NCBI GenBank assembly: GCA_028571305.1
Contig: JAOXNS010666406.1
Coordinates: 1-24,267, forward strand
From: Magicicada cassinii
Taxonomy: Eukaryota; Arthropoda; Insecta; Hemiptera; Cicadidae
DNA length: 24,267 nucleotides
Direction of reading: 5' to 3'
Shown here: positions 10,140-21,369 of the stretch, one piece after another
Position numbering within the stretch: the first letter of the stretch is position 1
Layout of the letters: the number at the start of each line of letters is the position of its first letter
Made by a program: the position numbers and the translations under genes
The notes under the pieces: generated by a model
What the model was told of the DNA's origin: nothing
What the model saw: only the letters and a program-made list of their open reading frames with translations
Database searches by the model: none

Positions 10140-10290
10140 ACATAACAGCTAATATTAACATTAATAATGATTATAAATTATACGTAATATTAATTATTAA
10201 TATTAATAATCTTAACGTTGTTAGTGTAGTTGATATTATATCATTAATATTAGTATTTACAGTAATTATTATTAATATATCCAAACTTTG
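10140..10290. repeat. AT-rich low-complexity tract
   Basis: Repeated ATTAAT and AATATT motifs make up most of this stretch, forming many short overlapping inverted repeats. No unit is regular enough to call a tandem repeat. Confidence 0.6.
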
Positions 10291-10682
10291 ACTCCTACAA
10301 TAAAGTGTAGATTTCAAATTTAAATTTATTTGAACTATGGAATTAAATCTCACGTTATGCTGGTTGAATTGACACATAAGGTGATTGTAAATTTCAGTTT
10401 AAAGCCAAATACAGACTTGTTTTAATAAGACAAGGCAAAAATAGAAAAGAATATTCTGTTGAGCGTTAGGTGAGGTGTTTGTACGCAGATGTTTATTTTA
10501 GCATAGCGCAGCAGACCCTATGCAAATATTCACAGGAGTGTTTGTCTGCATGGTCACGTTCTTTGTGGATTAAATACTTTTGGTTTGAAATGATTGCTTG
10601 AAGGAGTTTTTTTCATATAATTAAGTAAACAGATAAAATTATGTTATAACTTTTTAATACACATTTATAGTTTTACTCTAAC

Positions 10683-10710
10683 ATTATCGTAATAGGTCAC
10701 TTACGATAAT
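10683..10710. repeat. Perfect 10-bp inverted repeat
   Basis: ATTATCGTAA at 10683-10692 and its exact reverse complement TTACGATAAT at 10701-10710 flank an 8-bp spacer, TAGGTCAC. It would form a hairpin. No T-run or other sign of a regulatory role is visible. Confidence 0.9.
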
Positions 10711-13213
10711 CACTCTTTTATATAATAATACTTTAAATTTACCATTGGCAAAAGTGACTATTTACGATTCTTATACTTATATTATTGGTAGAAGAGAACT
10801 ATGCCTACTGTGTATAGAAAGTAATCAGCATTATGAGCAGTGGGAATAAATGTGGAGCGTATTTTTGCTTTCGTGGCTGTACTGTTTAGCAAATGGAAGA
10901 ATTATTGTCGGGGTATGATAATTAAATCCATCCACGGGTTTAAACATTATATTTTATTGTACGTAAAAACAGTATAAATTTGTAAATTTCTTTAACTTTT
11001 CATTTGTGTTCAAGAAATTACCTGACTATTTAAACAAGGTGTAAGTGTAAATACACGCTATTTTGTTTGTAAAATAGAATAAGATTTATCAGGCGCTCCG
11101 GTGTCGAAAACTCGTAAAAATTACAAACTCGACACTTGTTTGTAGGCATCTATTAAATGAAACGCAAACAAAAAACTTCTTCCAGGGAGGTACAGAACAA
11201 AAACTTTACAGAGAACAGACGTGATGAGAGAAAGTTTTACAACAACCAAACGAACTCATCGAGAAAGAATCTTTTTTAACTAAGGTACAGTATCAGGTGA
11301 GTGTCTACAATTTTATGACAAATATATGATACTAAATATACTTGAAAACCCCATATTTGAATTTTGAATAATTTTAACTGTTTTAAATTATTTTTTATTA
11401 GTTACAACTGTCACCTATTTGGAGTTACGATAACACAGAAAACAGTGTATTAAAACAGATTTTACGGTCTAATGTTAATTATTAATTTATACTCAGAAAA
11501 ACTGATTCTTCCGTTCAAAGTATTTAAATTATTATTTTGCTAACTGTTTTTGTATGTATTTCTTTTTTTTAATCTTTTAATTTTCCTTTCGGAAGATTTA
11601 ATTTGATTTAGTGCTTTTTTTCTTTTGCAGTTCTTTATATTTAATTAGAAAAATATCTGGCAGGGAGAGAATTTATTATATAAAATTCAATACGAGTTGA
11701 AACAAATAACATAATTATAAATATAAATATTAAATTAGTACATGAGTATTATTTCCTTGTAAAATATAAATAAAAAGTAAGTAAAATATTGTTTCCCAGT
11801 AATTGAAATTCAAATTTTAAATGCACAAGTTATAGATTCGCTATAAACAATGTAATCTTAATCTAAACAAATTTATCTTCCCCCGTTTTTTAACAACATT
11901 TTTTCAGAATATAAATTAACTTTTATTTATGATTTTACTAATTTTAAACAAGACAGCAAAATGTATTAATTTTCTTTAAGACTTCAGCTAACAAATTGCT
12001 TTCCAAATGTGGTTACCATGGTAATGAGAACATTTCCAAACTTTAAAAATATCAAGACATTAGTTCTTCTCTCCAAACATTGTGGTATTTGAATTCCTCT
12101 TCAAAATTTACAAACTGTAAGGAATTCTGTTGTTACATTTATAGTAAAAACAACGTTGAGAAGTAACGTCGAATATTAAATACTTTCAGCTTTAGTTTTA
12201 CTAAAAGGATTAAAAATTGTATTTTTACGCTCTTACTATACGATTAACCGTAGTAAAATTTTAACTGCATCAAAAAACGTTATACTATAGGCTATTTGTT
12301 TAATTCCATATGTAAAACAGTATTAATTAAATACTTTTGGCAAGATTCTAGATACTTTTGGATTCAGGATTTCCACTGCCTCCGTGTTATTAATTATAAC
12401 AACTAAAAATTTTCATAAAAATTATGAAATCCTTGTAATGCTTTAACAGAGAACCCATATCTCTAGATGTAGGAAATATCATTATGAACGAAGGAAGTCA
12501 TGATTACTTATTTAATGCGCAAAAATTTTGCTTCTTATTAAGAAATGTAATTAAAATACGGATTTTAAATTTAGTATTTGGAAACCAAAAATTCTAATAT
12601 ATTTTTTGTATTCGATATTCGTCCGTTTATTTGTTCCTTTGAATTCAATGCAGTAAAGTTTCTTTTTGTTATATGGAACGTCTGATAAATATTTCACAAA
12701 GCGGACACAAATCCTGGATTTACGTTTTGTAATGTAGCAGGGAATATAAACGTTTCATAAACCATATTTCTCTTTCTAACCGTTATTCAGTGCGATTCGT
12801 AAAAGGTATTTGTAATAAAATATTTTTAAAACACCATGGCCATCGGCCTGAAAAATATTTGTGTTAATAGAATTTAAAGTGTGTTTCCGTGTATTCGTGC
12901 GCGCATCCGTTTCGTCCGTCACCATGTCTCTTAAAGAGCAGAAAAACACTCTGAAATCCTATAAAATATTTAATTATATTCTTTTTATACTTAACTTTTA
13001 TGAGTACTAATTTTATAAGCTTCTTATAATAAGGTCATTTTTACAAATTTTTTATTAGTACCTAGTTTTAAGAAACCAAAGTAACATGTCTGTCTTAACT
13101 GATATCTTTTCCTATTTCCATTGCACTTCAGAGCGTAGGAAAAATTGATTTGTGTAAGTGTTGGGTATAAATTTTAGTATTTATAATTTTTATTCAAAAC
13201 AGGCGTTAACACG
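10711..13213. other. AT-rich DNA, no supported gene
   Basis: Mostly featureless. A consensus splice donor CAG/GTGAGT sits at 11294-11302, downstream of a 40-codon open frame starting at an ATG near 11158, but the frame's stop precedes the donor. A CACCATG start context at 12921-12926 opens only 28 codons. Neither is enough to call a gene. Confidence 0.55.
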
Positions 13214-13594
13214 TAATTCTGTTTCTACGCAACTGAAGTGAAAAAGTTAACCAATAAATTAATATACACAAAATTTAAAAAATTTAAAAAGGTGTACAGT
13301 CCGTTGAACTATCTGATTTTTCCACTTTCGCCTTGTGGGTGGTATTTGTAGACAATAAAAAGTTAAGAAGTTATATAGTTTGATTTTGGGCACGCACGGT
13401 CAAAGGTTTTTTTTTCAAACGAAATACCAAACCCGTTTAAGGTCTAGAGGGCTCAAGTTAAATATCGTTAAATCAGTTTCCCGCTAGTTTTCTGTGTACA
13501 CCTTTTAATTTATTGTTTTCTTAAGATATATATTTCTCTCTCAATCTTTCTGTTCCTACCTTAAATGTTTAATTGCATTTCTACGTAACTGAAG
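13214..13594. mobile_element. Possible foldback element with flanking direct repeats
   Basis: Two 25-bp direct repeats lie at 13214-13238 and 13570-13594 and agree at 21 of 25 positions, sharing TTTCTACG and AACTGAAG. Between them is a nested inverted structure. AAAAGGTGTACA at 13287-13298 pairs exactly with TGTACACCTTTT at 13495-13506. Further in, GGGTGGTATTT (about 13336-13346) pairs imperfectly with AAATACCAAACCC (13422-13434). No coding sequence is present. Long direct repeats outside and inverted repeats inside suggest a worn non-autonomous element, but the ends cannot be fixed. Confidence 0.4.
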
Positions 13595-14161
13595 GTAACA
13601 TTGAATTTATTTAGATCACGTTTCAACAACAAGTTTAAGAGCTCAGTTGCACAAACGGTATGATGCTCTCAAGCAGATGTACGAAACGGACTGTATTGTT
13701 TCAGTGAAACTTAGCAAAGGCAAAGTACACTATTGAAATAGCCAGGTGTTCGCGTTGTACTTGGTCTTACTAACCTAATATAGGAAAGACTAATATGACA
13801 GCTCAGCTAACTAGCAGTTTATTATTAACATTCGTCAGCTGTTTGGCATTTAAAGACAAGAAACAAGTAAAATCGTACATTGTGTACGGGAGTTAACTGC
13901 ATATAAGACCGCTTCTCACTGACAATACAGTTTAGTCACCCAGAAAAGTTTAAAGGTACAAGCTACTGGACATGTCACTCTAATCTGAGTAAGGTAAATT
14001 TGCTGGTGAGTTTTAGCATAAGAAGTGAGGGGGGTGTGAAGGTATCTGTAGGTTCAATGTCTGTGACGCTAGCCACGCAAGTACACGCAGTGGGCAAGAC
14101 CTGAAGGAATCATGAATTTAATGAATAACTAAATCCGTATATTCGTAGTGACCTTCAAACG
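13595..14161. other. Unassigned, mixed composition
   Basis: Less AT-rich than the preceding 4 kb. It contains the weak promoter candidate at 13902-13933. No open frame of note. Confidence 0.5.
13902..13933 (+). promoter_or_regulatory. Weak candidate RNA polymerase II core promoter
   Basis: TATAAGA at 13902-13908 is followed, 27 bp downstream, by an arthropod-like initiator ACAGTTT (A at 13929). Consensus-like splice donors follow at 13994 (AAG/GTAAAT) and 14006 (CTG/GTGAGT), so a short 5' untranslated exon could begin here. Each element alone is common by chance; only their spacing makes them notable. Confidence 0.2.
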
Positions 14162-14333
14162 ATAAATTTTTCCGGTGAAGGGTTTGTTAGGATCGGTCAA
14201 AAATATAACACACACATATAATTTATATAAAAATATATAACACACACATAAAAATATTATGACACAAATAATTTAAAATTTGTGTTATATTTTTTGACAG
14301 ATCCTCATACACCCTTCACCGGAAAAAATTTAT
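14162..14333. mobile_element. Palindromic MITE, 172 bp
   Basis: The left arm (14162-14211) and the reverse complement of the right arm (14282-14333) agree over about 50 bp with roughly 90% identity, sharing CCGGTGAAGGGT and, further in, ATATAACAC. The arms nearly meet, so the element is a snap-back structure with a loop of about 70 bp. The loop contains a partial duplication: the AAAAATATA and ACACACACATA motifs occur at both 14199-14218 and 14229-14250. A TA dinucleotide at each outer end would fit a Tc1/mariner-type target, but this is inference. No coding capacity. Confidence 0.8.
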
Positions 14334-15686
14334 GAATAATGAATTTTATGACGTATTGTCATGCGTATACTTACAAGGAACTCATACAAAGGAAACGCTC
14401 GTAATTATTAAATGGAACATCGTAAAGACAACTGAGTAGTTTTGTAACAGGGCTGTGGAGTAGCAGGGATCTCTGTAGAAATTGAATCCTAAATATTTAC
14501 AGTGAAACAACTGCCCCAATCTGAAACAATTTCTGAGCGTACATTAATCAAGTAAATTAATTAATCTGAGCTAATGTGCAAAGCAGTGAAGTGATACATG
14601 GTGTTACGTAAAAGCTGTGCCTGCAAAGATTGAATAACCTAAAGAGTAAACATTAATTGCTCCCCCTGCAGATTCCATTACATTCAGCTGCGGGTCACTG
14701 GGTACAAGAGACTTATTCGAATCAGCTGTTAATCGGAAAACGAGTTGTTTGTACTAAATTGTACTGCTGACTGTCATTCAACTATCGCCGAAAATTTATA
14801 AATGCTAACTAAATGCGTAAATTATATTGCGTAAAAATTAGCATAATACTTCAAAGACTAAGTCGGGTGAAGTATAAACTGCGCTACGAGTTACTTGACA
14901 AACTGGAGGTTTTGACAACTTCTAACGACGGAAGGTTCTATGTGGCTTGCGTTGCGTAATGCTACCGCGTAGCATGATCTGCAAACATTTGGAACAGCCT
15001 CGCGCATCGCAGCGTACCAAGAATCACGTAGGCAGTCAGCGATGGGGTACTGTATACTTCCTCAGAGTATATGCATATTAATAATATAGGAATAGTAGTA
15101 ATAATTAATAATTGTTACTACCTTTTTAAGTGTTTTGGAGGTTCGGCAACTAAGGCCTTTAGCCCAACGACGTCGACCAGGAGTGTACCTCGACTGTGTG
15201 TTTTCTTGTCACCGACATTCTAGTTAACGAAAGTAGAATCGTACACATTAAGATGGAAAACAGTGTTCTCATAGTCGATACAGCTATCTTGCTGCTTTCA
15301 GGAAGGACAGAGTTCTCTCTATCGCTAACAGTTTGTTAAACTCGAGAGCTACACGTTACGTGTAATTGGCATGGTGAGCAGTCGATGTTTGCCAATACGT
15401 AACCACCACAGATGCGACCTAGGACATCTGGTTTGAACGTCAGTAATTGTTATATTTACTATGCGTTTTGAGTTTAAGTGGTAAAATAGTATTAATCTAG
15501 CTTTACTTATTACCAAACTTCATCCCTATGAATAACAATACTGCTACTCTGAGCTTACGTGACTATGTGACTTACCACGCGGCAACGTATGAACCTGTAT
15601 GATCATTGGGAGCAACAGAAATATGTACACACCAGACAATTCGAGATATCCCTTCCACACGTTTCCGACTGGCGGTAATATGATAG
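14334..15686. other. Unassigned, moderately GC-richer segment
   Basis: From about 14880 to 15680 CpG-containing words are frequent (for example near 14990-15010 and 15160-15200). A small perfect hairpin, ATGCTAC-CGC-GTAGCAT, lies at 14959-14975. No open frame or motif is recognisable. Since it lies directly before two LTRs, part of it may be worn retrotransposon sequence. Confidence 0.4.
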
Positions 15687-15875
15687 CCGATTGAAGTGAT
15701 TGTTGCCGTTTAGTGGAAAGTGGTGATTGTGTTAGTCAGTGCAAAACTGTAAGAAGGCTGTTTAAGAATATCATTGTTGATTTATAACAGTTATTTTTGT
15801 GTAATTAGCGACTTTACTGGTGTCAGTTTTCAGTTTCCACTGTATACCACGACGATCCGTGTGACCGTCGTAACA
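15687..15875 (+). mobile_element. 3' part of a diverged LTR (fossil)
   Basis: The last 75 bp or so clearly parallel the end of the LTR at 15882-16465: both have a TTAGYGACTT-like block, TTTCCACTGTA, ACGACGA and a terminal TCGTAACA. Similarity further upstream fades, so the start given is a rough estimate and the 5' part is not recognisable. It is a relic of the same or a sister LTR-retrotransposon family, and older-looking or from a different subfamily than its neighbour. Confidence 0.55.
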
Positions 15876-15891
15876 ATATATTGTTACGACG
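15866..15891. repeat. 26-bp perfect palindrome at the LTR-LTR junction
   Basis: The half-site CGTCGTAACAATA is followed without spacer by its exact reverse complement. It arises because the end of the first LTR (CGTAACA) and the start of the second (TGTTACG) are inverted copies separated by ATATAT. Confidence 0.95.
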
Positions 15892-16465
15892 TCACAGAAC
15901 AATCTACGTGTTTATCGAACGTTCCAGAGAGATCCACAATGTAAGCGTGTGGCGTACGTGATTGTAGTCGCATTTTGCGAGAATCTTCTCGACTGTGCCG
16001 GGCATCGCTATGGCGCTCGGACTGTGTCAAGGCTGCAGTTAATTACGTAGTTCATACGCACACTACGACGCAATTAGGAATCGCTAGATATTCGACTGGC
16101 TATAAATACCGGTACTCAATGATGTTCAGTTTAGTATTAGGCGAATTTTTGACTGTGCGGTTCAAGAGAATTAGTGCGATATATTTACAGAGCGGTTCGA
16201 GTTATTACTGAGTACGTCAAGTAGTTATTAGTGAAGTGTTGCGTTTTATAATCGGACGGTATAATTGTAATACAATTGTCTTTAATATTAGTACACATTT
16301 ATTTGCGTGTGAACACTTTTTATTTGATTTGTTGTAGTAGACTCTGTTGTTAATTACGAACTGTTTAACTGTAACAATTAAAGCTGGCGATTAGTGACTT
16401 AATTGGTGTCTTGTACTTATTTTGTTTCCACTGTACCTACGACGAACGAGTAGACCATCGTAACA
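15882..16465 (+). mobile_element. Solo LTR, probable Ty3/gypsy-like fossil, 584 bp
   Basis: The element starts TGTTACGACG and ends TCGTAACA, giving an 8-bp terminal inverted repeat with the canonical TG...CA ends. ATAT flanks both sides (15878-15881 and 16466-16469), consistent with a 4-bp target duplication, which fits Ty3/gypsy or BEL/Pao. Inside, a TATA box (16101-16108), an initiator (16126-16131) and an ATTAAA polyadenylation signal (16377-16382) appear in the U3-R-U5 order expected. No internal region with primer-binding site, gag or pol lies beside it, so it is best read as a solo LTR left by recombination. The LTR looks whole in outline. The family assignment is inference. Confidence 0.75.
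16101..16131 (+). promoter_or_regulatory. LTR core promoter: TATA box and initiator
   Basis: TATAAATA at 16101-16108 and TCAGTT at 16126-16131, with the initiator A (16128) 27 bp downstream of the TATA start. TCAGT is the classic arthropod initiator, so transcription of the ancestral element probably began near 16128. Confidence 0.6.
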
Positions 16466-16469
16466 ATAT

Positions 16470-17467
16470 CATAACAAAACGAATACCTAATACTAAGTAT
16501 TAAATAACAAGACAAGGAAGAGAGATTTTGTGTTGTCGAGAAAATTGTAAATATAATTTATTGTATACAGCAAAAAAATAAATAAAAAGAGGAAGTATTA
16601 AAATGTTATACTTGTATAATTATTATATTTACGCAAAGCGTCATGGTCTGTGTGATAATTTTATTACTTGCAGTACAAAAAAGAACCCAAAAATTGCACT
16701 ATGGAAATTATCAGATCAGTAAGGATAACTTTACTATATATACGATATGTATGTGTTTTAACTCGCTGGCTCACTCGTGCACAGTAAATTAAATGTTTGA
16801 TTACAGTTTGGACATATTCAAGTAGATTAACACACTAGAACTACTGTCCAAGTTTATGCAGCGTATGTGCCCAAACTCAAAACTCTAATACGCTCATTTA
16901 TATTTCCGACATTCGTAGAAACGAAACTGTTACTGCCTGTCTTCCTCGTGTTAATGCGTTAAATGACAGTTACTTCAATTTTGAACAGTAAAATTTTGCA
17001 GTCTTTGTTTATCAAAATAAATAGCAATTATTATCTTCTCGTAGTAACGACAGGAATTAACGCTTTCCAAATAACATATGTAATGAAAGTAACTGGAAAC
17101 GACGAACATTCTGGTAGTATTTTTGGAGAAGTTTCTGATCTGTAAAATAACATTTACATGAAAACTAATGTACAATTTAGAGTAAAGTTTTAGACAAGTA
17201 TAAATTGTAATGTTAATATCTTAACGTAACCAGTTGGGCAGCATGAAATAGGGTATGAATTTATATGTTACATAGTCAATTAGTTCTTGTCCTTATAAGA
17301 GGAAAAGGGGTCGACACGTTAGCGTACCCAAATTGCAGTGTAGTGATACAAACTTGTTCACGATGACAAGTTGATCGCGATGAAACTTGTTCATCTGCCA
17401 TTTGCCTTTGACGGACGCTCTGCTTTATGGCAAAAAGTTTACACCACTGCATGCGCGCTTGTCTACG
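16470..17467. other. No supported feature
   Basis: AT-rich sequence. Overlapping 60-66-codon frames on both strands at 16963-17175 match nothing known. Near 17350-17393 the word AAACTTGTTCA occurs twice with an inverted CAAGTT between. Confidence 0.55.
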
Positions 17468-17481
17468 CTCTCTCTCTCTCT
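17468..17481. repeat. (CT)7 run
   Basis: Seven CT units, followed by two CTAGTTC words. It lies in a somewhat GC-richer patch (17380-17520). Confidence 0.9.
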
Positions 17482-20400
17482 AGTTCTCTAGTTCACTTTC
17501 TTATCAGGGACATAGAGCTTAGTCTAAAGCATCAGTATGTCTTTAGTGTGGCATCAGTGACCAACATATGTATTCAAATTTGAAACCTATGTACACGTGT
17601 ACTCAATGCGTGGAAACCGATTTAGGTTTCCGTCCGGATTGACTTACAGAACTACACATACTATGTACGTTTACAGACGGTAACTCATATATTCATTACA
17701 TCGTGTCAGTTGAATCACGCTTACTGCCGTTTAGTAGAGGAAGTTGTTTCATATCGTGCATAGTAATTTTACATCAAGTCTGCACTTGGGAAACTGTGGC
17801 CAAAGTAAGCGCCGTTCCATATAATGTCACATGTAATAGCATAAATATGATACGCACTAACGACTTGGACTATACTTTCCAAACAAACCCTATACTTCAC
17901 GTTATATAATGAATTATTTTACGTGTAACTGAAAGTATATAGTCGTCATCAATATATCCGCAGGAGATGTTCGTGTGTGTGAACACCAGCGTTGTCATAA
18001 ACGTCTGTTATTTACCCTGTTTACTTACACAGAGCGATTATATTACATCTGCTATTAGGACCTTTATCACCTGAAATTACTTTATGCAATACTTATTGGG
18101 CGCTTTTCCTTCCGTAACTTCCTTTCTTATGATACAATACTTTTATGGTTTTATTTAAATTCTTAACTAAACTTTGTTTTGTGAGTATGCCTTAACATAT
18201 GTTGATGTCACTAAAGCAAATTTCATAAGCCTCTACTGTGAATATAAGTACACATCATAATTGTGTATTACGTGTCACATAACAATCCTTTGCAACGTAA
18301 CAATGAGATATGTTTTACACTTAATAAATCAACCAACAACCACAACTGTGAAACATATCTGACAGATACGTGTTTACCCACGCCAATATCTAAAAGCAAG
18401 TGACAATAATTTAGTTTATTTATCTTTTATATAAATTCTTTTCATCTCTTAAAATTTCGGGCAAACATCTGAGAAAGCTGATAAAATTATATATACCCAA
18501 TTTAGTAGTCTTATGATTCGCTAATGCATACTGAGCCCCCTTCTAGTTCACTCGTTTGAATAAGGGACATGCCAGTGACACATAAGCAAGCGCCTAAACA
18601 GATACGATTTTACAATCCATTAACATTGACTCCGAGGAGACTGTCAACGGATTTTATTATTAATGAAACTACAAACATTTTGAAATATTTTTATTTATTT
18701 TTGTGAAGTTGTATGTGTCAAACATTATTTTATAGTATGTGGTAATGGAGTGTTCCATGCTTTTATCATTAACTGTGTAACAAGTTAAATTACTTTTGTT
18801 TTTTACAAATCTGTAAGTGTTTCTTGGCCTTTAAACAACATAACAGTTTTGAATTCACAGTTTGACTAGCTAATTTATACCAGTGTTAATTTGTTTATCA
18901 GTGATTTTTTTTAGACTTTTGCAAATTCCATTATTCTGACCTTCTATTTAACCAATCCAGTTGTCTTGCAAAATGTAGATTGAACTGACGTTACTATTAT
19001 TTGTTATCCAGATTGATGACATTGGCAAGACTAGCAGTGTTTTCTGTTAAATGTTTAACCAAGTAACCAAGTACTTTCTGAAGACTAACGCGCCAGTGAA
19101 AGGCTCATTAAATTATTTTTAAGAACAGGTGGTTACAAGTAATTATGATTTAAGCTGTGTTGTTCTCAGTTAACTTCTCATGTTACATCGGTCTATCGTC
19201 ATTCATTAACATGTGGCTTCAATTAACTTCATCGTTATATAAATCATCATGAATTCTACACTTAAAAGTTTTAGTCTAACTAACTTAACATCTAACTTTT
19301 GATGTTTTAATTTTGTTTGTTCATTTTAATTTTAGTTAACCAGATAGTGGCGTAGTACTATACTTATCTGTGTATTATGTAAGAAACGTTAATTCGTTAA
19401 AGAAAACTATTTGAGGCTGTCTATTTGAAAACAAACACTACTTATCTCTCAAGTCCAATTAAAAAAAAAAGAAAATGCTAACAGAAATGTTATATATTTT
19501 ATTGATTGACTTCAGTTATATATAAACATACGTTCATTGTATACGTCAGGAGGGTAAACTTACATGTAATTAAATTAAAAATCACAATTTATTAGTGTAT
19601 TATTAATAAAACTCACAATAGAATAATATTTAATAGCACTGTCAATAGCAAGACTAACGTCATATCTAAGCCGTACAAAAATAACAGCACCTTGCAACAG
19701 TCACGTTAAAGCTACGCGAATAATTTCATTTACTTATATGTGAATCACAGATTATTAACGTGTAAAAAATACGTAAAATATTGGCAAGCTAATGTTTTTG
19801 TAATTATATATTTGCGTAAACTAGTGTAAAACTAAAATGTTTAATGCTAGAGAAAAAAATAACGTCTGGTCTATGTCATTACGGCTATAAAACAAAACTA
19901 TTTATCTGAAGACTTTCTCCAAATGATTCGCAGGTGACTACGTTTCGTAGTTAAAAATAGCAGTTTGCAGACACTAGTTCTCATGGAAAGGCAAGAATTT
20001 AGTAATTTTCTGCAGCATCAGTACTAGTTTAAATAATTTAATCACTAATTTTTGAACTCAGTCATCTGAAAATGCAATGAATTCCTTACCTAGGAAATCT
20101 AAAAGCGTTAATGTCAGACGCCAATTTATTAACAACTGAAAATTAATTTACCGAAAATATAGAGGCATAATTTATGTGGTTTTTGCCATAAGATTTGATA
20201 AACAAATAAGTAATGCAACAAACTGTTTTTATCCATACGTTATTATTATGATAAATATTAGAAATGTTTTCTAAAATATTATTTTCGAAGTATTAATTTG
20301 TGTGTCTTTTGTCTAACTTTAATATAACATCAAACTAAACAGAAATTAGGCAGCAATTTATTGGTTATGAACAGGCATGATTTACACACCCCCTATGAGA

Positions 20401-21369
20401 CGACGTAGGTACGTTAATCGTGTACACTTTTATTGTTACGCAATAATATAATATACAATAATAAAACATAATATACACGATTTATGATGAGGCAATAATA
20501 CCTGTTCCTGTGGAGGGAGACTATGAACGAACTGAGTCCCGTAATACCGCTCATATATATCATTTACAGACAGTACTAGTGCATGCGCTAGTGTATACGC
20601 TATTCCTATTACATTTAATCAGTTAATTAAACTTGATGGTAAACTTGTAACTTTATCAACCTATTTCAATTTTGACTTTTGTCGAGTAGACCATTTTTCA
20701 CCTACACTGCATTTGAATGTTTATCTAATTTAAGTATTTTTCATTCAGCATCTTGATTTCATTTATCATTGTGTTCACATCATGGATTCTGATGGTATTC
20801 ATGTTCAAATGTGCGTTCAATGTGGCTCGCAGGGTTTGTGATTAGAATCGTTACAGTATTTCAAGTTGTACTTGGAATTCGTCCCTTAGATTTGGATTTC
20901 GTTAGTCTAAGAAGGTTTCAATCGCCTGCACGGAAGCACAAGTTCTGTTCTCATAAATGTTACAATTAATAATTTTTATTGTAAATATGATTAAGTACGG
21001 AAAATATGGTTTATAGTAATCACAGAACAAACAAAAACTCATCGGTTTACTTGTTACCATATACACAAATAATAAATAAGTTACTAATGTAAAGCCCTGA
21101 ATTTGCATCAGACAGTAGTGTAAATTTGGCATGGGACCAATTTATTACAAACGTTTAGGTTTATATTTGGGTTAAAACAATAATTATAAAACGTGCTATA
21201 CGCGTGAAAATGTCACTAACAACTATTGTCATTACTGAAGTACCGACAATATTTTAAAGGACAGATCAGAATCTTATGATAAAATCACTCGCTAACACTT
21301 GTTACTACATGCATTGATCTTAAAATTTTTAAATCTACTCTGACAGTGCTTTCAATACTTATCCTCTCT
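17482..21369. other. AT-rich DNA, no supported gene
   Basis: No coding, RNA or clear mobile feature. Short words recur: TCTAGTTCACT with GGGACAT nearby at about 17487-17513 and 18541-18570, and TGCATGCGC with TACGCT nearby at about 17449 and 20581. These may be traces of one worn repeat family. Open frames on both strands are no longer than chance predicts. Confidence 0.5.

Noticed and set aside
11158-11302. 40-codon frame close to a perfect CAG/GTGAGT donor
   Set aside because: The frame's stop comes before the donor. A single donor consensus is common by chance.
12924-13010. CACCATG start context opening a 28-codon frame
   Set aside because: Too short and too AT-driven to support; no conserved motif.
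15975-16211. 78-codon frame on the plus strand
   Set aside because: It lies wholly within the LTR and spans its promoter; it is incidental.
20725-20952. Minus-strand stretch with coding-like, coiled-coil-like wording
   Set aside because: The interruptions in that frame are hardly fewer than chance predicts and I could not match it to a family.
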